Below, in pieces: positions 1 to 10,382 of a DNA stretch of 64,000 bases; within the stretch, counting starts at the first letter, position 1; every line of letters begins with the position of its first letter. The position numbers and the translations under genes were made by a program. Origin of the DNA: Galeruca laticollis. Taxonomy: Eukaryota; Arthropoda; Insecta; Coleoptera; Chrysomelidae. The stretch spans positions 49,024,222 to 49,088,221 of the forward strand of contig OY998179.1 in assembly GCA_963921935.1 (NCBI GenBank). Direction: 5' to 3'. The notes beneath the pieces are model-generated. The model searched no databases. It saw only the letters and a list, made by a program, of their open reading frames with translations, and had not been told where the DNA came from.

Positions 1-23
1 GTGACACACCTCTTAGGTTACAG

Positions 24-275
24 AGGTTAAGATTACGATTACAACCTTACAATTTAATTGTTCAATACAAACCAGGCAAAGGACTGTTGTTGGCAGATGC
101 TCTTAGGCCAGAAGTTAGTGAATTATCAGACATTGATGAGAAAGTTAATTTACACATTTGTATGATTGTTAATAATTTACCTTTTTCTGATAATAAACTA
201 GAACTATTTCAAAAAGAAACTGAAGGTAACAGATTTGTCCTTAATAATGGGTTACGTGCAAAATGGATGGCCTGA
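24..275 (+). pseudogene. Ty3/Gypsy pol remnant: end of RNase H domain
   Basis: The frame carries a QYKPGKG motif followed by LADAL, which is the usual end of the RNase H domain in Gypsy-type pol polyproteins (normally KxNxVADALSR). The window opens inside the domain, so its start lies off the left edge. The open frame ends at 275. The integrase zinc-binding region follows at 362 in a different frame, so the polyprotein is already frameshifted. This is the 5'-most visible part of a + strand element that runs to a candidate LTR at 1502-1710. It is certainly a retrotransposon fragment; the exact Gypsy clade is not resolved. Confidence 0.8.
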
Positions 276-361
276 ATACATTAAAATTCCTGACAATCTA
301 AAATTTTATCATTCAATAAGAAATGAATTATTTGTTGTAAATAAATTGTTATGCAAAAATT

Positions 362-598
362 GTGGTTCCGAAAAGTTTTCGTTCTGACATGCTTCAACTC
401 ATTCACTATAATCATTTAGGCATTCAAAAATGTAAAATCCGTGCTAATAAAGTATTATTTTGGCCCCATATGAGCAAAGAAATTGAAGATTTAGTTAAAA
501 ATTGTAATACTTGTCTCAGATATCAAAAAACACATTCGAAATCAGTTTTATTGCTTATTTATTATTTTAACATCAAATTCATCAAACTTGATAATTAA
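362..598 (+). pseudogene. Gypsy integrase zinc-binding (H2C2) fragment
   Basis: The frame reads HYNHLGIQKCK, then a FWPHMSKEIEDLVKNC stretch and CNTCLRYQK. This supplies both histidines and the CxxC of the H2C2 finger that precedes the catalytic core in retroviral-type integrases. The open frame stops at 598, before the core. The core sequence continues from about 600 with internal stops and resumes as an open frame at 773. The protein would bind cDNA ends during integration, but this copy is broken. Confidence 0.8.
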
Positions 599-599
599 A

Positions 600-1429
600 G
601 TTCTTCTTGTATTATAGCTGCCGTAAAATCTAACTTTGCCAGATATGGTATACCTAAAATAGTTTCTAGTGTTAACGGCCCATAATTTACAAGCTTTGAA
701 TTAAAAAACTTTGCCAAACTATGAAATTTTAAATCCATCACCTCTAGTCCCTACAACCCAAAATCAAATGAAATGGCGGAAAGGTATGTTCAGACTTGCA
801 AACAAATGCTGAAAAAAGCGTACCACTCAGGTAGAAATCCATACATTGCCCTTATGGAATATAGGAACACATCTATTGATAGTAAGATTAATAAATCTCC
901 AACCAAATTAATGTTTGGAAAAAATATTAATGCCTTTTTGCCCATTCCTGAGAATTTTTTTAAACGCAGTATATCTCTTAACAACACTGCTAAAAAACAT
1001 TTAGAGGAAAGACAAGACAACTATAAAAAGTATTATGATAAGAAAAATTATATGTTACCTCCATTGTTAGAAAATGATGAAGCGGTTTATATTAAAGATA
1101 AGGTACATGATATGACGAAGGGTAAAATTATAGGAGATGGTGAAAAACCGCGTTCGCATAAAGTACAGTTACCCTCTGGTAATACTGTTATGAGGAATCG
1201 AAGTCATATTTATAAGGCTTCTAATAATGAAAAATGTGATCTTGACTTGCCGGAAAATACACTATCATCTATTAACCAAACAGATTTAAAAGACCCATCG
1301 GATTCATCTGTATTGTCGGAGAAGACAATAATCAAAATAATATTACTTGTTCAACCTGAAAATAAAGTTAATGATTCTAAAATTACCCGATCCGGTAGAT
1401 CTGTTAGAACAGCCCTCATACTTGAATGA
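600..1429 (+). pseudogene. Gypsy integrase catalytic core and C-terminus, degenerate
   Basis: Sequence from about 620 reads as a Gypsy integrase core with a stop codon and a frame change before the 218-residue open frame at 773-1429. The usual SDNGPQF motif appears as SSVNGP, so the second catalytic Asp is replaced by Val. The MAERYVQTCK motif with the catalytic Glu is present at the start of the 773 frame. The C-terminal part holds a KITRSGRSVR basic stretch, typical of the end of Gypsy pol. Loss of an active-site residue together with stops means it is dead. Confidence 0.8.
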
Positions 1430-1501
1430 TTTTGTTTATTGTTGTTAATCTGAGTGTTTAATTTTGTTTTTCTTAATTTCATTTTGGTAAAAAAAAAAGA
1501 G

Positions 1502-1710
1502 TGTTTATTTAGTTAGTAACATATAACATATTACTTTACAGAACTGTTCTTGTTGTTATTATGTAAATGATAAACGACAAGTCATTGATGACAGATGGTT
1601 GTCAATGGCGGTTCTATGACCAGGAGATTTTTGAAAAATAAAAACCTGGTGAAATATCTATTGTGGTTTATTATATCTTTGTAATTGTACAAGTTTTACA
1701 ACTCATTACA
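1502..1710 (+). repeat. Candidate 3' LTR of the Gypsy element
   Basis: A purine run (1489-1501, mostly A then GAG) just after the pol frame looks like a polypurine tract. The sequence that follows starts with TGTTTA and ends with TTACA at 1710, the TG...CA ends of an LTR. An AATAAA-like signal lies at about 1637. The partner LTR would be left of the window, so identity to it cannot be tested here. Boundaries are inferred. Confidence 0.45.
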
Positions 1711-2092
1711 CTGATGGTCTCTAAAACGTTCAATGTCCCGAAAGAATTTAACGATAATTCAAATTTTAAGCGAAAAACTTGTGACAGATGTGTGATGATA
1801 GTTAAGTTGTCAGCGCCAACATCTTTTTTCGAGGTGCACTAATGACCGATTTGTTGTTTTACATCCGTATGTATTTCATATACTAAAGCATAAAAAGAAA
1901 GAATAAAAATATTTTATTGGGATTAATTTGCCTGTCCCTAGATTTAGGGAAAAATGCACATCAAAACACCATAAGACCTGTGTATAAAGTCATAGCGGCA
2001 ACATCGCATTTTCCAAGACATTCGTAAAATTTTCCCTAGAATTTAACGATAATTCAAATGAACAAGGCCGGTTCTGGAGCCGAATCATTTTT
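1711..2092. other. Intergenic stretch, no gene seen
   Basis: No open frame or recognisable element was found. Short phrases near 1740-1790 (around AAGCGAAAAAC and GTGACA) recur near 2620-2650 on the other side of the palindrome. This suggests diverged copies of one local repeat. Confidence 0.4.
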
Positions 2093-2576
2093 AAATTGAG
2101 TGAATGAGAACGACGAATACTCAGTGTGTATTAGTTTATTACTTTCAGGCTAAGCGCTTTCGGCTGTTAAGCCATTATCAAAGCCGTCGTCATTTAAAAA
2201 AGTAGTTGTCAAAGCCATCAAGTTGATCAAAAACAATACTCAAGATAGAATCATCGTTATGATTGAGTCATTGGAACAAAACATTAAAAAAGTAGTTGTC
2301 AAAGCCATCAAGTTGATCAAAAACAATACTCAAGATAGAATCATCGTTATGATTGAGTCATTGGAACAAAACATTAAAATTTTAATGTTTTGTTCCAATG
2401 ACTCAATCATAACGATGATTCTATCTTGAGTATTGTTTTTGATCAACTTGATGGCTTTGACAACTACTTTTTTAAATGACGACGGCTTTGATAATGGCTT
2501 AACAGCCGAAAGCGCTTAGCCTGAAAGTAATAAACTAATACACACTGAGTATTCGTCGTTTTCATTCACTCAATTT
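2093..2576. repeat. Large near-perfect palindrome with a 90-bp tandem duplication in its left arm
   Basis: The right arm (2380-2576, 197 bp) is almost the exact reverse complement of the left arm (2093-2379). The centre lies at about 2379/2380 with no spacer. The left arm is 90 bp longer because 2196-2285 is repeated in tandem at 2286-2375. The 14-bp word CGAATCATTTTTAA stands at 2081-2094 and again at 2611-2624, like a target duplication with 34 extra bases on the right. The outer part holds GGCTTAACAGCCGAAAGCGC, a phrase seen at the ends of Penelope-like elements. The short frame crossing the duplication is not a gene. Confidence 0.85.
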
Positions 2577-3553
2577 ACATCTAGTGTGTACACCATATCC
2601 ACAGGCATTTCGAATCATTTTTAAGCGAAAAACATGTGACATATGTGTCATATAGGTAAGAAAACCACATTACTTTACTTTCAGCGAAGCAGTTTCGGCG
2701 ACTCCCACCCCTTCTCGCATGCCTTTCTGCGATAGCATAAATACGGAAGTAACATTTTTAACGCTTAGTATTCGATTTTCGCTGAAACTGTTAACATGGC
2801 AAGCTCCAAAATGTTCAGTGTTTCCCAACTTTACGACAGGAAAGTCAAACCGACCGATGAGAGATTTGGATTGTGGCTCCTGTTGAAAAATTTGGAAGGT
2901 AACAATATGGTTACGGATATTGGAATTACACGGAAGGCGAATACTAGGAAATGGTCTTTCGCGACAACTTAATACTTATATGCGGCTTAGAGGACTGCGA
3001 TGGAAATTCTAAACTTGAAGTGGAAAGTTTGGCGAATTGGTTACTGCAAAACATGGAGTTAAAGCTAAGCTGCGCGCAAGTGGAGCAACGTAACATAGCA
3101 AACCCCACGAAAACTTGTATTCTGTGACGCCACGAGTGGTGCGGGGTGCGTCATCTGTCACGTGTGTCAACTGTCATGTGTCATCTATCTAGCGAACCGT
3201 AAGAATACTTGTATTCTGTGTTACCTTTCAACCTTCTTGTGTTCTGTGGTGTGTGTCTTCTGTCATGTGCTAAGTGACGCACCACCTCCCTTAACCCATA
3301 TCTTTAGGAAATTGGAATAAAACGACACTGGTAGGGATAAACAAAATAGTAACAAAACACTATTTTTTTTAGTCGTTAATAATAGCATGTTGAGTATAAT
3401 ACAAATAATTATTACAAACAAAATACAAGTCTTTCCTTTTTTCTATTAGACGTATGTTTATTTTTATCTATTTTTATCTTAATTCTATAACTGTCAATTT
3501 CTGCAAATTCTTTTTCCAACCAATAGTTCGAGCAATAGAAAATTTCCGAATTT
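2577..3553. other. Mostly unassigned; one small open frame at 2796-2972
   Basis: A 58-residue frame starts with ATG at 2796 (MASSKMFSVSQLYDRKVK) and stops at 2972. It resembles the first exon of a transposon-derived or host protein, but no family is recognised. At 3105-3260 there are imperfect direct repeats around ACTTGTATTCTGTG and GTCATGTGTCAT. Nothing else is recognisable. Confidence 0.3.
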
Positions 3554-3982
3554 TCAACCTGTAATATGTAACGAAATCTCTCTCTTTATAGCTGCAATTA
3601 CAATTTCTGTTCCTTCGGCAACTTGTTCTAAGCGTTGGCAATATCTAAATTTAATATGATCTTTTATCTTCTGCATGGTAATGTTTTTAATTTGAGTCAT
3701 ATCTTCTTGGGTAAAAGAGATTTTGTTCCATACTTCCGTGTAAAACTTTGAATTTTCTATCTTGGCGAATGTGTTGCCTTGGTAAGACGTAATACCATTG
3801 GTAGTAAATGTTACAAACGTTTCTTCTGTAGGAAAACATATTATCTCCATACCATTATTAAAAAGTATTGTAATATAACCATCTGCAATAATAGCTTGTC
3901 TATTGTGAACACTTAGAAATACATTTTTATAGTAACCCTTTAAGAAGTAGACATTTTTTATGCCATCCTTTTCCGCTAACAT
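3554..3982 (-). CDS. Unrecognised protein, C-terminal part of a broken gene
   Basis: The 142-residue frame on the minus strand has balanced protein-like composition. It has a beta-rich first half (around ADGYITILFNNGMEI and GITSYQGNTFAKI), then a helical, charged tail ending at a stop at 3554. It continues a coding region that begins near 4736. The stretch between them (about 4000-4115) encodes a charged coiled-coil-like segment with heptad-like Leu/Ile spacing (LDFLEKATAIKEEYRSIL), but in another frame that ends at a stop near 4000. No family is recognised. The most likely reading is a decayed gene or retro-copy; separate exons are possible but no clean splice pair is evident. Confidence 0.4.
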   Translation of the reverse strand: MLAEKDGIKNVYFLKGYYKNVFLSVHNRQAIIADGYITILFNNGMEIICFPTEETFVTFTTNGITSYQGNTFAKIENSKFYTEVWNKISFTQEDMTQIKNITMQKIKDHIKFRYCQRLEQVAEGTEIVIAAIKREISLHITG

Positions 3983-4160
3983 ACCAACGTTAGTATATTT
4001 GTTTTATTGTTTATGGTAAACGCATCTCTCCCTCAATTGTGTTATCTTCTCTTCTTTCTCCAGTATACTTCTATATTCTTCCTTTATTGCAGTTGCCTTT
4101 TCGAGAAAATCCAGCTTCCGCCTCTGGGTTTGCGGTTTAAATCAAAGTTTTGTGAGTTGT

Positions 4161-4736
4161 TCACGATCGGTAGGGTTTTATCCTAGAATGCTCCGTACCT
4201 CCCTTGGTATCTAGCTTATCCATTTCCTGTTTTCGTTTCCTTGTTGATGTAATGTAAGCTTGCGACAGAGGGCTGATTTCTTTAATATTATAAGGAGAGA
4301 GTTTGTTTGTTTTATTGGTTCTCTTCCTTAAAACACGTGAAACCAAATTATCTGTAGATATTAGTCCAGCGTCCTGTATGTCGATATCTTCCAGTATAGT
4401 AGAAAAAGGAGTACTGGACCTAGAAAAGTAGGTCTCTCTAGCTTTAATGTAACACTTCTGTATAATTCGAACATTGTCTCTGTTCTCATTGTCTTCTACA
4501 ACTTCTATTTGGTTAACAGGGAGGCAATTAAAGCTGCATGCAGAGAGAATGTAATTTATAAGTTTCTTTCTTGCGTCGGATTCTTTTGGTAACTTTATTT
4601 GTAATCCCGTCAATTTTCTTGTATTGCTGTTACCCCAATAAACATAATGCAGCATATTGTTAAACACAAGACAACAGCTGTTCTGTAGACTCTTGGTCAA
4701 CTTTGACTACATTTTTGAAATCGAGACAGAGTATAT
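4161..4736 (-). CDS. Unrecognised protein, upstream part of the same broken gene
   Basis: The main open frame is 4161-4700 (179 residues). Codons just upstream (about 4701-4736) read as a good protein continuation in another frame, so at least one frameshift separates them. The sequence has a hydrophobic, folded-looking first half with VFNNMLHYVYWGN, then a basic and polar region rich in Lys, Arg and Ser (VLRKRTNKTNK, STRKRKQEMDK), like a disordered nuclear-type tail. The stop at 4161 is followed in another frame by a coiled-coil-like segment leading to the 3554-3982 frame. No family is recognised. Confidence 0.4.
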
Positions 4737-5356
4737 CGGAGAATTTTGAAGTACAACTAACTATCTTGTAGGTGAGTTATGTAATCGTTTAGAGGTCTGT
4801 AGCCTTCGAATTTATGGGATTGATCATTAGAGCAATATAAAAATCGAAATGCTAGGAAAATCTCCATTGATGCTATGGGCATATCCGCTCAAGAGGTTAA
4901 CGATAAAATGCATAGCCTTCAATGTCAATTTCAGAGTATATATAGAAATCGGCATCAGACATCCTGAGAAAATTCTTATGGTATTCCTGATTGTCTTGTT
5001 ATAATTTTTTCAATACATTATTCATTAAATTCTATTTTTATCTTTGCTTAATCCAATCGCATACCCAAACTTTATGAGTTATTTTTTTGGGAGGCTATTA
5101 AGCAGTACTAAGCCGCAGCTTTTCTTGTTTGTAGTCATCGCCTGTAACGGCACGAAGAACTAAATCACGGTGGAAACAGCAGAAATACTTTACACTGTGT
5201 CTCATGAAACAAAAAATTCAAAATCTCGAGAAAACTTGTAAGTGGAGAAATTGTTATCTCTTTGTCAAAACACGCCGTGAAACAAGTGTCTCATGAAATA
5301 AGATTTTAATGACATTTTTGTTTCATTGCGGACACCTACCTTTATTGTCAATTATC
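4737..5356. other. No gene seen
   Basis: AT-rich sequence without a supportable open frame. A faint repeat of the phrase TGTCTCATGAAA occurs at about 5200 and 5288. Nothing else is recognised. Confidence 0.4.
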
Positions 5357-5498
5357 GCATCATGCCATTTTGGAGAATATTCTCGGAAAATTACGAAACA
5401 TAAGGTATTATTCGGAGTCAGATAATAATTTGAGCGTCTAAAAAAGGATGCCCTATAAACCTGGAAATTATTAAACCATTAAAAAATTGATCAACTTT
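5357..5498 (+). repeat. Direct repeat copy A (partner at 8108-8285)
   Basis: This 142-bp block and 8108-8285 share long blocks in the same orientation: GCATCATGCCAT, TTCTCGGAAAATTA, AATAATTTGAG and CTGGAAATTATT, ending in ATCAACTT. Copy B has an extra ~35 bases in the middle. The two copies bracket the head-to-head Penelope-like pair at 6155-7880. Confidence 0.7.
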
Positions 5499-6154
5499 TA
5501 AACTAAACTTATAAAAAGCTTTGGTTTAATCGCATGCAAAAATGTATAGATCTTGAAGACGAATATTTTGAAAAGCAAGAAACATGTTTATTATAAAATT
5601 CGTTTGTTCTTTTTTTTTTCAATATATAAATGGCAATTCTCGGATTAAAACATGCAATATGCTCCGAGTATACTGGCTCAAAATTTCTTTAGTGGAGCGC
5701 ACGTTATTCAATTTTCAATTACTGTCGCGTCCAGTTACCAAAAATTGATATGTTTTGCTATGCAAAAGAAACTTGTTTATCATCGCAAGTGTTCAGAAAG
5801 CTGCGTTTGAGTTATAAGATATACTTGGCAGGGAAGTTTCTTATGATATGAATCAATTCAGAAAACTGACAGTGTCTTCAGAAGATAGGTAATTCATACT
5901 TTATTTGTTTAATATTCTGGACAAGCTAATACTATTCAATAACTTTTTTTTATATTTAAACCGTAAAATCGTTTTTTTTTTATTTATAACATTAAAAATA
6001 ACATCAATTAGCGAATTCAGCGAGATTGATCGTTTACTTCTTCTGTTGTAAGTAAAAAATGAAGAAATTTATCGGTTTTAATCATCGATGAAAAATTAAT
6101 AAATAGTGTTAGTTTACCTAAAACACAAATAAACTATGAAGTAAATGAAATTAA
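5499..6154. other. No gene seen
   Basis: AT-rich sequence with short T and A runs. No open frame or recognised element. Confidence 0.4.
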
Positions 6155-6439
6155 CTGTCTCAATATCATCGTCAGAATGACAGAAGTTCATTTCATTTGA
6201 TGCCTACCTGATGTTTAGTAGTTATTTTTGGCTAGACCAAGAAGTGACCTAACTTTTGATTGACTTAATATATGTTCATAGAAAAAAGAAGATGTGATAT
6301 TACAAATATTGAAGCTTAGATATTATTAGCCCTATGGTGATATCCTGGATATCATTTTTCCAATTAACATCAGTATAACTGTACAATGATATAGAAAACC
6401 AGGAAAACTATATCTGCTGATCTTTACAATTATCACTTA
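6155..6439 (-). repeat. Penelope-like 3' flank, left arm of inverted pair
   Basis: This segment is the reverse complement of about 7601-7880 at high identity. Shared blocks include the phrases around CCTATGGTGATATCCTGGAT and GGCTAGACCAAGAAGTGACC. It lies downstream of the minus-strand GIY-YIG frame, so it is the 3' untranslated or terminal-repeat part of that copy. Confidence 0.75.
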
Positions 6440-7233
6440 AGAAGACAGTTTATTAGTGGACAACCCCCTAGATTCAACTGTTCATTGACAACTTCATATT
6501 GTGGGTTTCTTAAATGTCTTCTAATTTCCAATTCTTGTTTCTTTTCACAAATATGCAGCACTTCTAGTTCTGTGTTAGGTGTCAATGAATGATTGGTGTC
6601 AAGTAGATGTTTTGCGTAGTGGGATTTATCTGGTTGTTTTAATCTGTATGCTCGTAAGTGTTCACTGTATCGGATTTCAAAATTTCAAAGGGTCTGACCC
6701 AAATAGACAGCATAACATTCTGGACATTTGAGTTTATATATACCTGATTTCTTTAATGGTGGTATTTTTGTTTTTACATTTAACAATTTTATACTTACGT
6801 TACTTTCTATTTTAAAAAATTGTTGTATTCGTTGCTTAAGATATTATCTTTGAAATATTATCAGAAATATTTCCTGCATATGTGATTGTTTTATAAGTTT
6901 TTATTTCATCAGTTTGTTTAGAAAATATTAGTTGTAATGCCACTTTTTCCTCTTTTTTATTAATTAGCTTATTTATCATATGTAATGAATAACCCTCGGA
7001 TGTTGCTATTTGTCCAATTGTATTAATCTCTCTATTATAACATTTGTTCAAAGGAACTGAAAAAGCTCTATGGATCATTGAATTCTATGCCGCTAGTTTA
7101 GTAGTTTATGTGACATGGGGTGATTGGAACTATATGGAATTGTCACATCAGTGTGTGTTGGTTTTCGGTAAATTGAATAATCAAGTATATTATTAACTCT
7201 TTGAAATTTTAAATCAAGAAAATTGATTGAGCT
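6440..7233 (-). pseudogene. Penelope-like element: RT C-terminus plus GIY-YIG endonuclease
   Basis: Reading leftward from 7233, the minus strand encodes an RT segment (SINFLDL..., then SHKLLN), then IHRAFSVPLNKCYNREI at 7078, typical of the Penelope RT thumb. It continues across a frame change at about 6838 into SGIYKLKCPECYAVYLGQT, the GIY-YIG signature. After a further frame change come RYSEHL with the catalytic Arg and Glu and a tail ending INCLLK with a stop at about 6440. Penelope-like elements use a GIY-YIG nuclease to nick target DNA and prime reverse transcription. This copy lacks the RT catalytic core and is frameshifted. It abuts an oppositely oriented copy at 7234. Confidence 0.85.
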
Positions 7234-7600
7234 ATGGGTAGTGAACGACAATTAGATGTATTTTTCAACCACATTAATAATTTACACCCAAAATTTGAAT
7301 TTACATTAGAAATTGAAGAAAATATCTCAATCAATTTTCTTGATTTAGAAATTCAAAGAGTTAATAATGTACTTGATTATTCGATTCACCGGAAACTAGG
7401 CAAAACATCTACTTGACACCAATCATTCATTGACACCTAACACAGAACTAGAAGTGCTGCATATTTGTGAAAAGAATCAAGAACTGGATTTCCTTGAAGA
7501 ATTGGAAATTAGAAGAAATTTAAGAAACCCACAATATGAAGTCGTCAATGAACAGATAAATCTAGGGAGTTCTCCATTGATAAACTGTCTTCTTAAGTGA
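7234..7600 (+). pseudogene. Penelope-like element, inverted partial copy
   Basis: The + strand frame from 7234 encodes an RT segment (EENISINFLDLEIQRVNN) homologous to the start of the minus-strand copy. It then jumps by an internal deletion (about 7393) to the end of the GIY-YIG domain (HLLDTNHSL, RNPQYEVVNEQ, INCLLK) in a second frame. The RT thumb and the GIY-YIG signature are deleted. With 6440-7233 it forms a head-to-head pair, an arrangement often reported for Penelope-like insertions. Confidence 0.8.
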
Positions 7601-7880
7601 TAATTGTAAAGATCAGCAGATATAGTTTTCGTGCTTTTCTATATCATTGCACAGTTATACTGATCTTAATTGGAGAAATGATATCCAGGATATCACCATA
7701 GGGCTAATAATATCCAAGCTTCAATATTTGTAATATCACATCTTCTTTTTTCTATTAACATATTTTAAGTCAATCACAAGGTAGGTCACTTCTTGGTCTA
7801 GCCAAAAATAACTACTAAACATCAGGTAGGCATCAAATAAAATTTAACTTCTGTCATTCTGACGATGATATTGATTTATA
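7601..7880 (+). repeat. Penelope-like 3' flank, right arm of inverted pair
   Basis: Reverse-complement partner of 6155-6439, downstream of the + strand GIY-YIG remnant. The outer limit is near ATGATATTGAT at 7865-7875, where similarity to the left arm fades. Confidence 0.75.
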
Positions 7881-8107
7881 GAAACAATTGTCAATTTTTT
7901 AGAATTTTCAACAATTTTCATTATGTTGTGGAATTAGCTAGAAACAGTGAGTTTCATTTAAAACACTAAACTATGAGGTAACTATCTTTTGATAGCAAAG
8001 TCGGTTTTCTGTTCTGATATATGGCAAAAATTAGTTATTATATACACCCTGTTGCTTAGCCCGTAGGTACATACACAATAACTGTGTAATTATTATTGTA
8101 AAATAAC

Positions 8108-8285
8108 GCATCATGCCATATTGGAGACGATTCTCGGAAAATTATGAAATACATGGTGTTGAGATATGTTAGGAATTTAAAAATGTGGACGTTCATATTC
8201 AGAATCAGCGAATAATTTGAGGGTCTAAAAAAAGATATGTCCGATAAAACTGGAAATTATTGAACCATTAAAAATGTATCAACTT
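8108..8285 (+). repeat. Direct repeat copy B (partner at 5357-5498)
   Basis: Same orientation as copy A with matching ends. It carries about 35 additional bases (near 8158-8195) absent from copy A. See the entry for 5357-5498. Confidence 0.7.
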
Positions 8286-8543
8286 ACAAAGTAGATCGTT
8301 CTTCAGTAAACAGGATCCTCGGAAAAAACTATGACGTGGATAAAAAGAATATAGTTTCAACTTTGGAAATAATTCAAAACAAATTTTCCGAATATCTAGA
8401 CTATAAACACAAAAGCATAAAAAGATTTTTTGTAATTCGCGTATAAAAGAGATTTCATTATAACATTGTTTACAGTGTCACAATGAAGCTCTTTGAACAC
8501 TGTTCTAGTATTTTTTAGTGTACAGTTGGTTATTGTATTTAGT

Positions 8544-9810
8544 TACGAGGATATATTGAAAAAATTTTAGCCTAGTATAGAACCAAACATAATTTCAATG
8601 TCAAAATATTTTATTACTCAACATATTCTCCTCTTAATTGGATACATTTATTACAGCGAACATGCAACGTCTCTAGACCTTTCAAAAAAAATGTTTCTTC
8701 TTACTCTGCAAAACAGACCTCCACAGCTTTTATTACCTCCCCGTTGGAAGAAAATTTACGACCTTTTAAACTTTTTCTCAGTTGAGGAAAGAGATGATAG
8801 TCGGACGGATTTGGTGAATAAGGGGGGTGTTATAGTAATTCAAACCCTAAATCACGAATTTTTGCATGGCAACATGAGATTTGTGTGCAGGGGCGTTATC
8901 CTGCAAAAACAAAACACCTTTGGATAGGTTCCCGCGTCTTTTCTCTTTAATTTTTTTCCGCAGAGTGGTCAGCAATGTCGAATAGTAATCTCCAGTTATT
9001 GTTCTACCCTTATCCAAAAAATCAATCACGATTACTCCATGGCAATCCCAAGAAACTGAAGCAAGAACTTTTCCAGCAGATTTTGGGACACGAAACTTCT
9101 TAGGTCTTGGAGAATCAGAGTGTCGCCATTCCATCGATTGTTGCTTTGTTTCTGGATCGTAGAAATGTACCCAAGTCTCAACCATAGTAACAATTCGGTT
9201 TAAGAAGTCTACATCGTTTTCAAATCGAGCACAAATCCAACGCGATGCTTCTACCCTTGCACGCTTTTGGTCAACGTTCAAACATTTGGGGATCCATTTT
9301 GCAGCATTTTCTCATGTCCAAATTGACGTGAACTATATGATGAACGCGTTCGTACGAAATATTCAGTGCTTCAGATATCCGTTTTAGCCCAATTCAACGG
9401 TCTGATAAAATCATGTCATGAACTGCATCGATATTTTCGGGGACTGACACAGAAATTGGCCTTCCCGATTGGTCGTAATCTTCAATGGAAAATTTACCTC
9501 TTTTGAAGCTTGCAGTCCAATTTTTCACAGTCGCATACGAAGGACATTGAACACCAAGTAAATCTGCTTATCTCTTAACCCTTTTAAACACAGGTACTTG
9601 ATGATGGCTCGATACTCCAATTTTTCGATTTTCACAATTTCGGTGGACATCTTTCTTCTTTTAATTTATTGCGTAACTGTGGTTTACTTTTTTGACGTCA
9701 AACTTTACACTGACACTTCTAATAAGTTATTGTTCGTTGCCATGGTAACGCAATATTTTGTTTATGCATGGAACTGGCTTAGGCTAACTAGATATCAATA
9801 CATCCTCGTA
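8544..9810 (-). mobile_element. mariner-family DNA transposon, inactive
   Basis: Inverted ends are visible: TACGAGGATATATTGA with TTAGCCTA at 8544-8575 matches the reverse complement of 9780-9810. The span of about 1.27 kb is the usual mariner length. The transposase is on the minus strand: helix-turn-helix codons lie at about 9290-9570 and the catalytic region at 8600-9281. Frameshifts and stops interrupt it. Confidence 0.85.
8847..9281 (-). pseudogene. mariner transposase, catalytic region
   Basis: The 144-residue frame reads VETWVHFYDPETKQQS, then GVIVIDFLDKGRTI and FLQDNAPAHKS, all mariner DD34D landmarks. The first catalytic position, normally Asp in a TxDETW context, is Val here (TMVETW). 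After 8847 the frame shifts, and the C-terminal part with SDYHLF (third Asp) is readable down to about 8600 with stops. Upstream codons at 9290-9570 encode the DNA-binding domain (KNWTASFKRGKFSIEDYDQS) with another frameshift at about 9285. The protein would cut and rejoin transposon ends at TA sites; this copy cannot. Confidence 0.85.
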
Positions 9811-10382
9811 TATTTTTATTTGGCATTTGACTTTAACCCTGATAAAAATTATAGGTGAATAAAATGGTCTAGCGTTGTTCTAGCTAGCAAATGATTATAT
9901 TAAAAGTTCTTTAAGGAAAATTAGAATGATTTATATATTAAAAATATTAATGAATAAAGTACGCTAATGTTTATTTATCAATAATTTGTCAATTGTTCAT
10001 TTTTATATTGTATAGGATCAATATATAGGTATACATAACGTCCGATTTTTGGGATAAATTACCAGATATCTATGTGAAGATGTATTACAGAAATAATTCT
10101 GTTCATGATATAATATAAATAGATCGCAAGAGCATATACGAAGAAGCTATTTTTTAAACAAATAATCATCCTCTGTTTTCTTAAATGAAACTTTGTTTAC
10201 AATTTACACAATCATTCGGTTATAATATGTCAAAAATCAGAAGTGCTGAATAAAACCATCTGTGATCTGATCAAACAGAAATCTACAGAATTGCCAACTT
10301 AACCACTCCTCCTAGTTTAAAAACAGGTATTATATGTAATTCTATTTTATTTAAAAAGTTAAATAAATGCGAATTATAAAAA
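9811..10382. other. No gene seen
   Basis: AT-rich spacer between the mariner copy and the next inverted-repeat element. No supportable open frame. Confidence 0.4.

Noticed and set aside
2223..2429. 68-residue open frame with an internal duplication
   Set aside because: It runs through the tandem duplication and across the centre of a palindrome; the repeat explains the reading frame.
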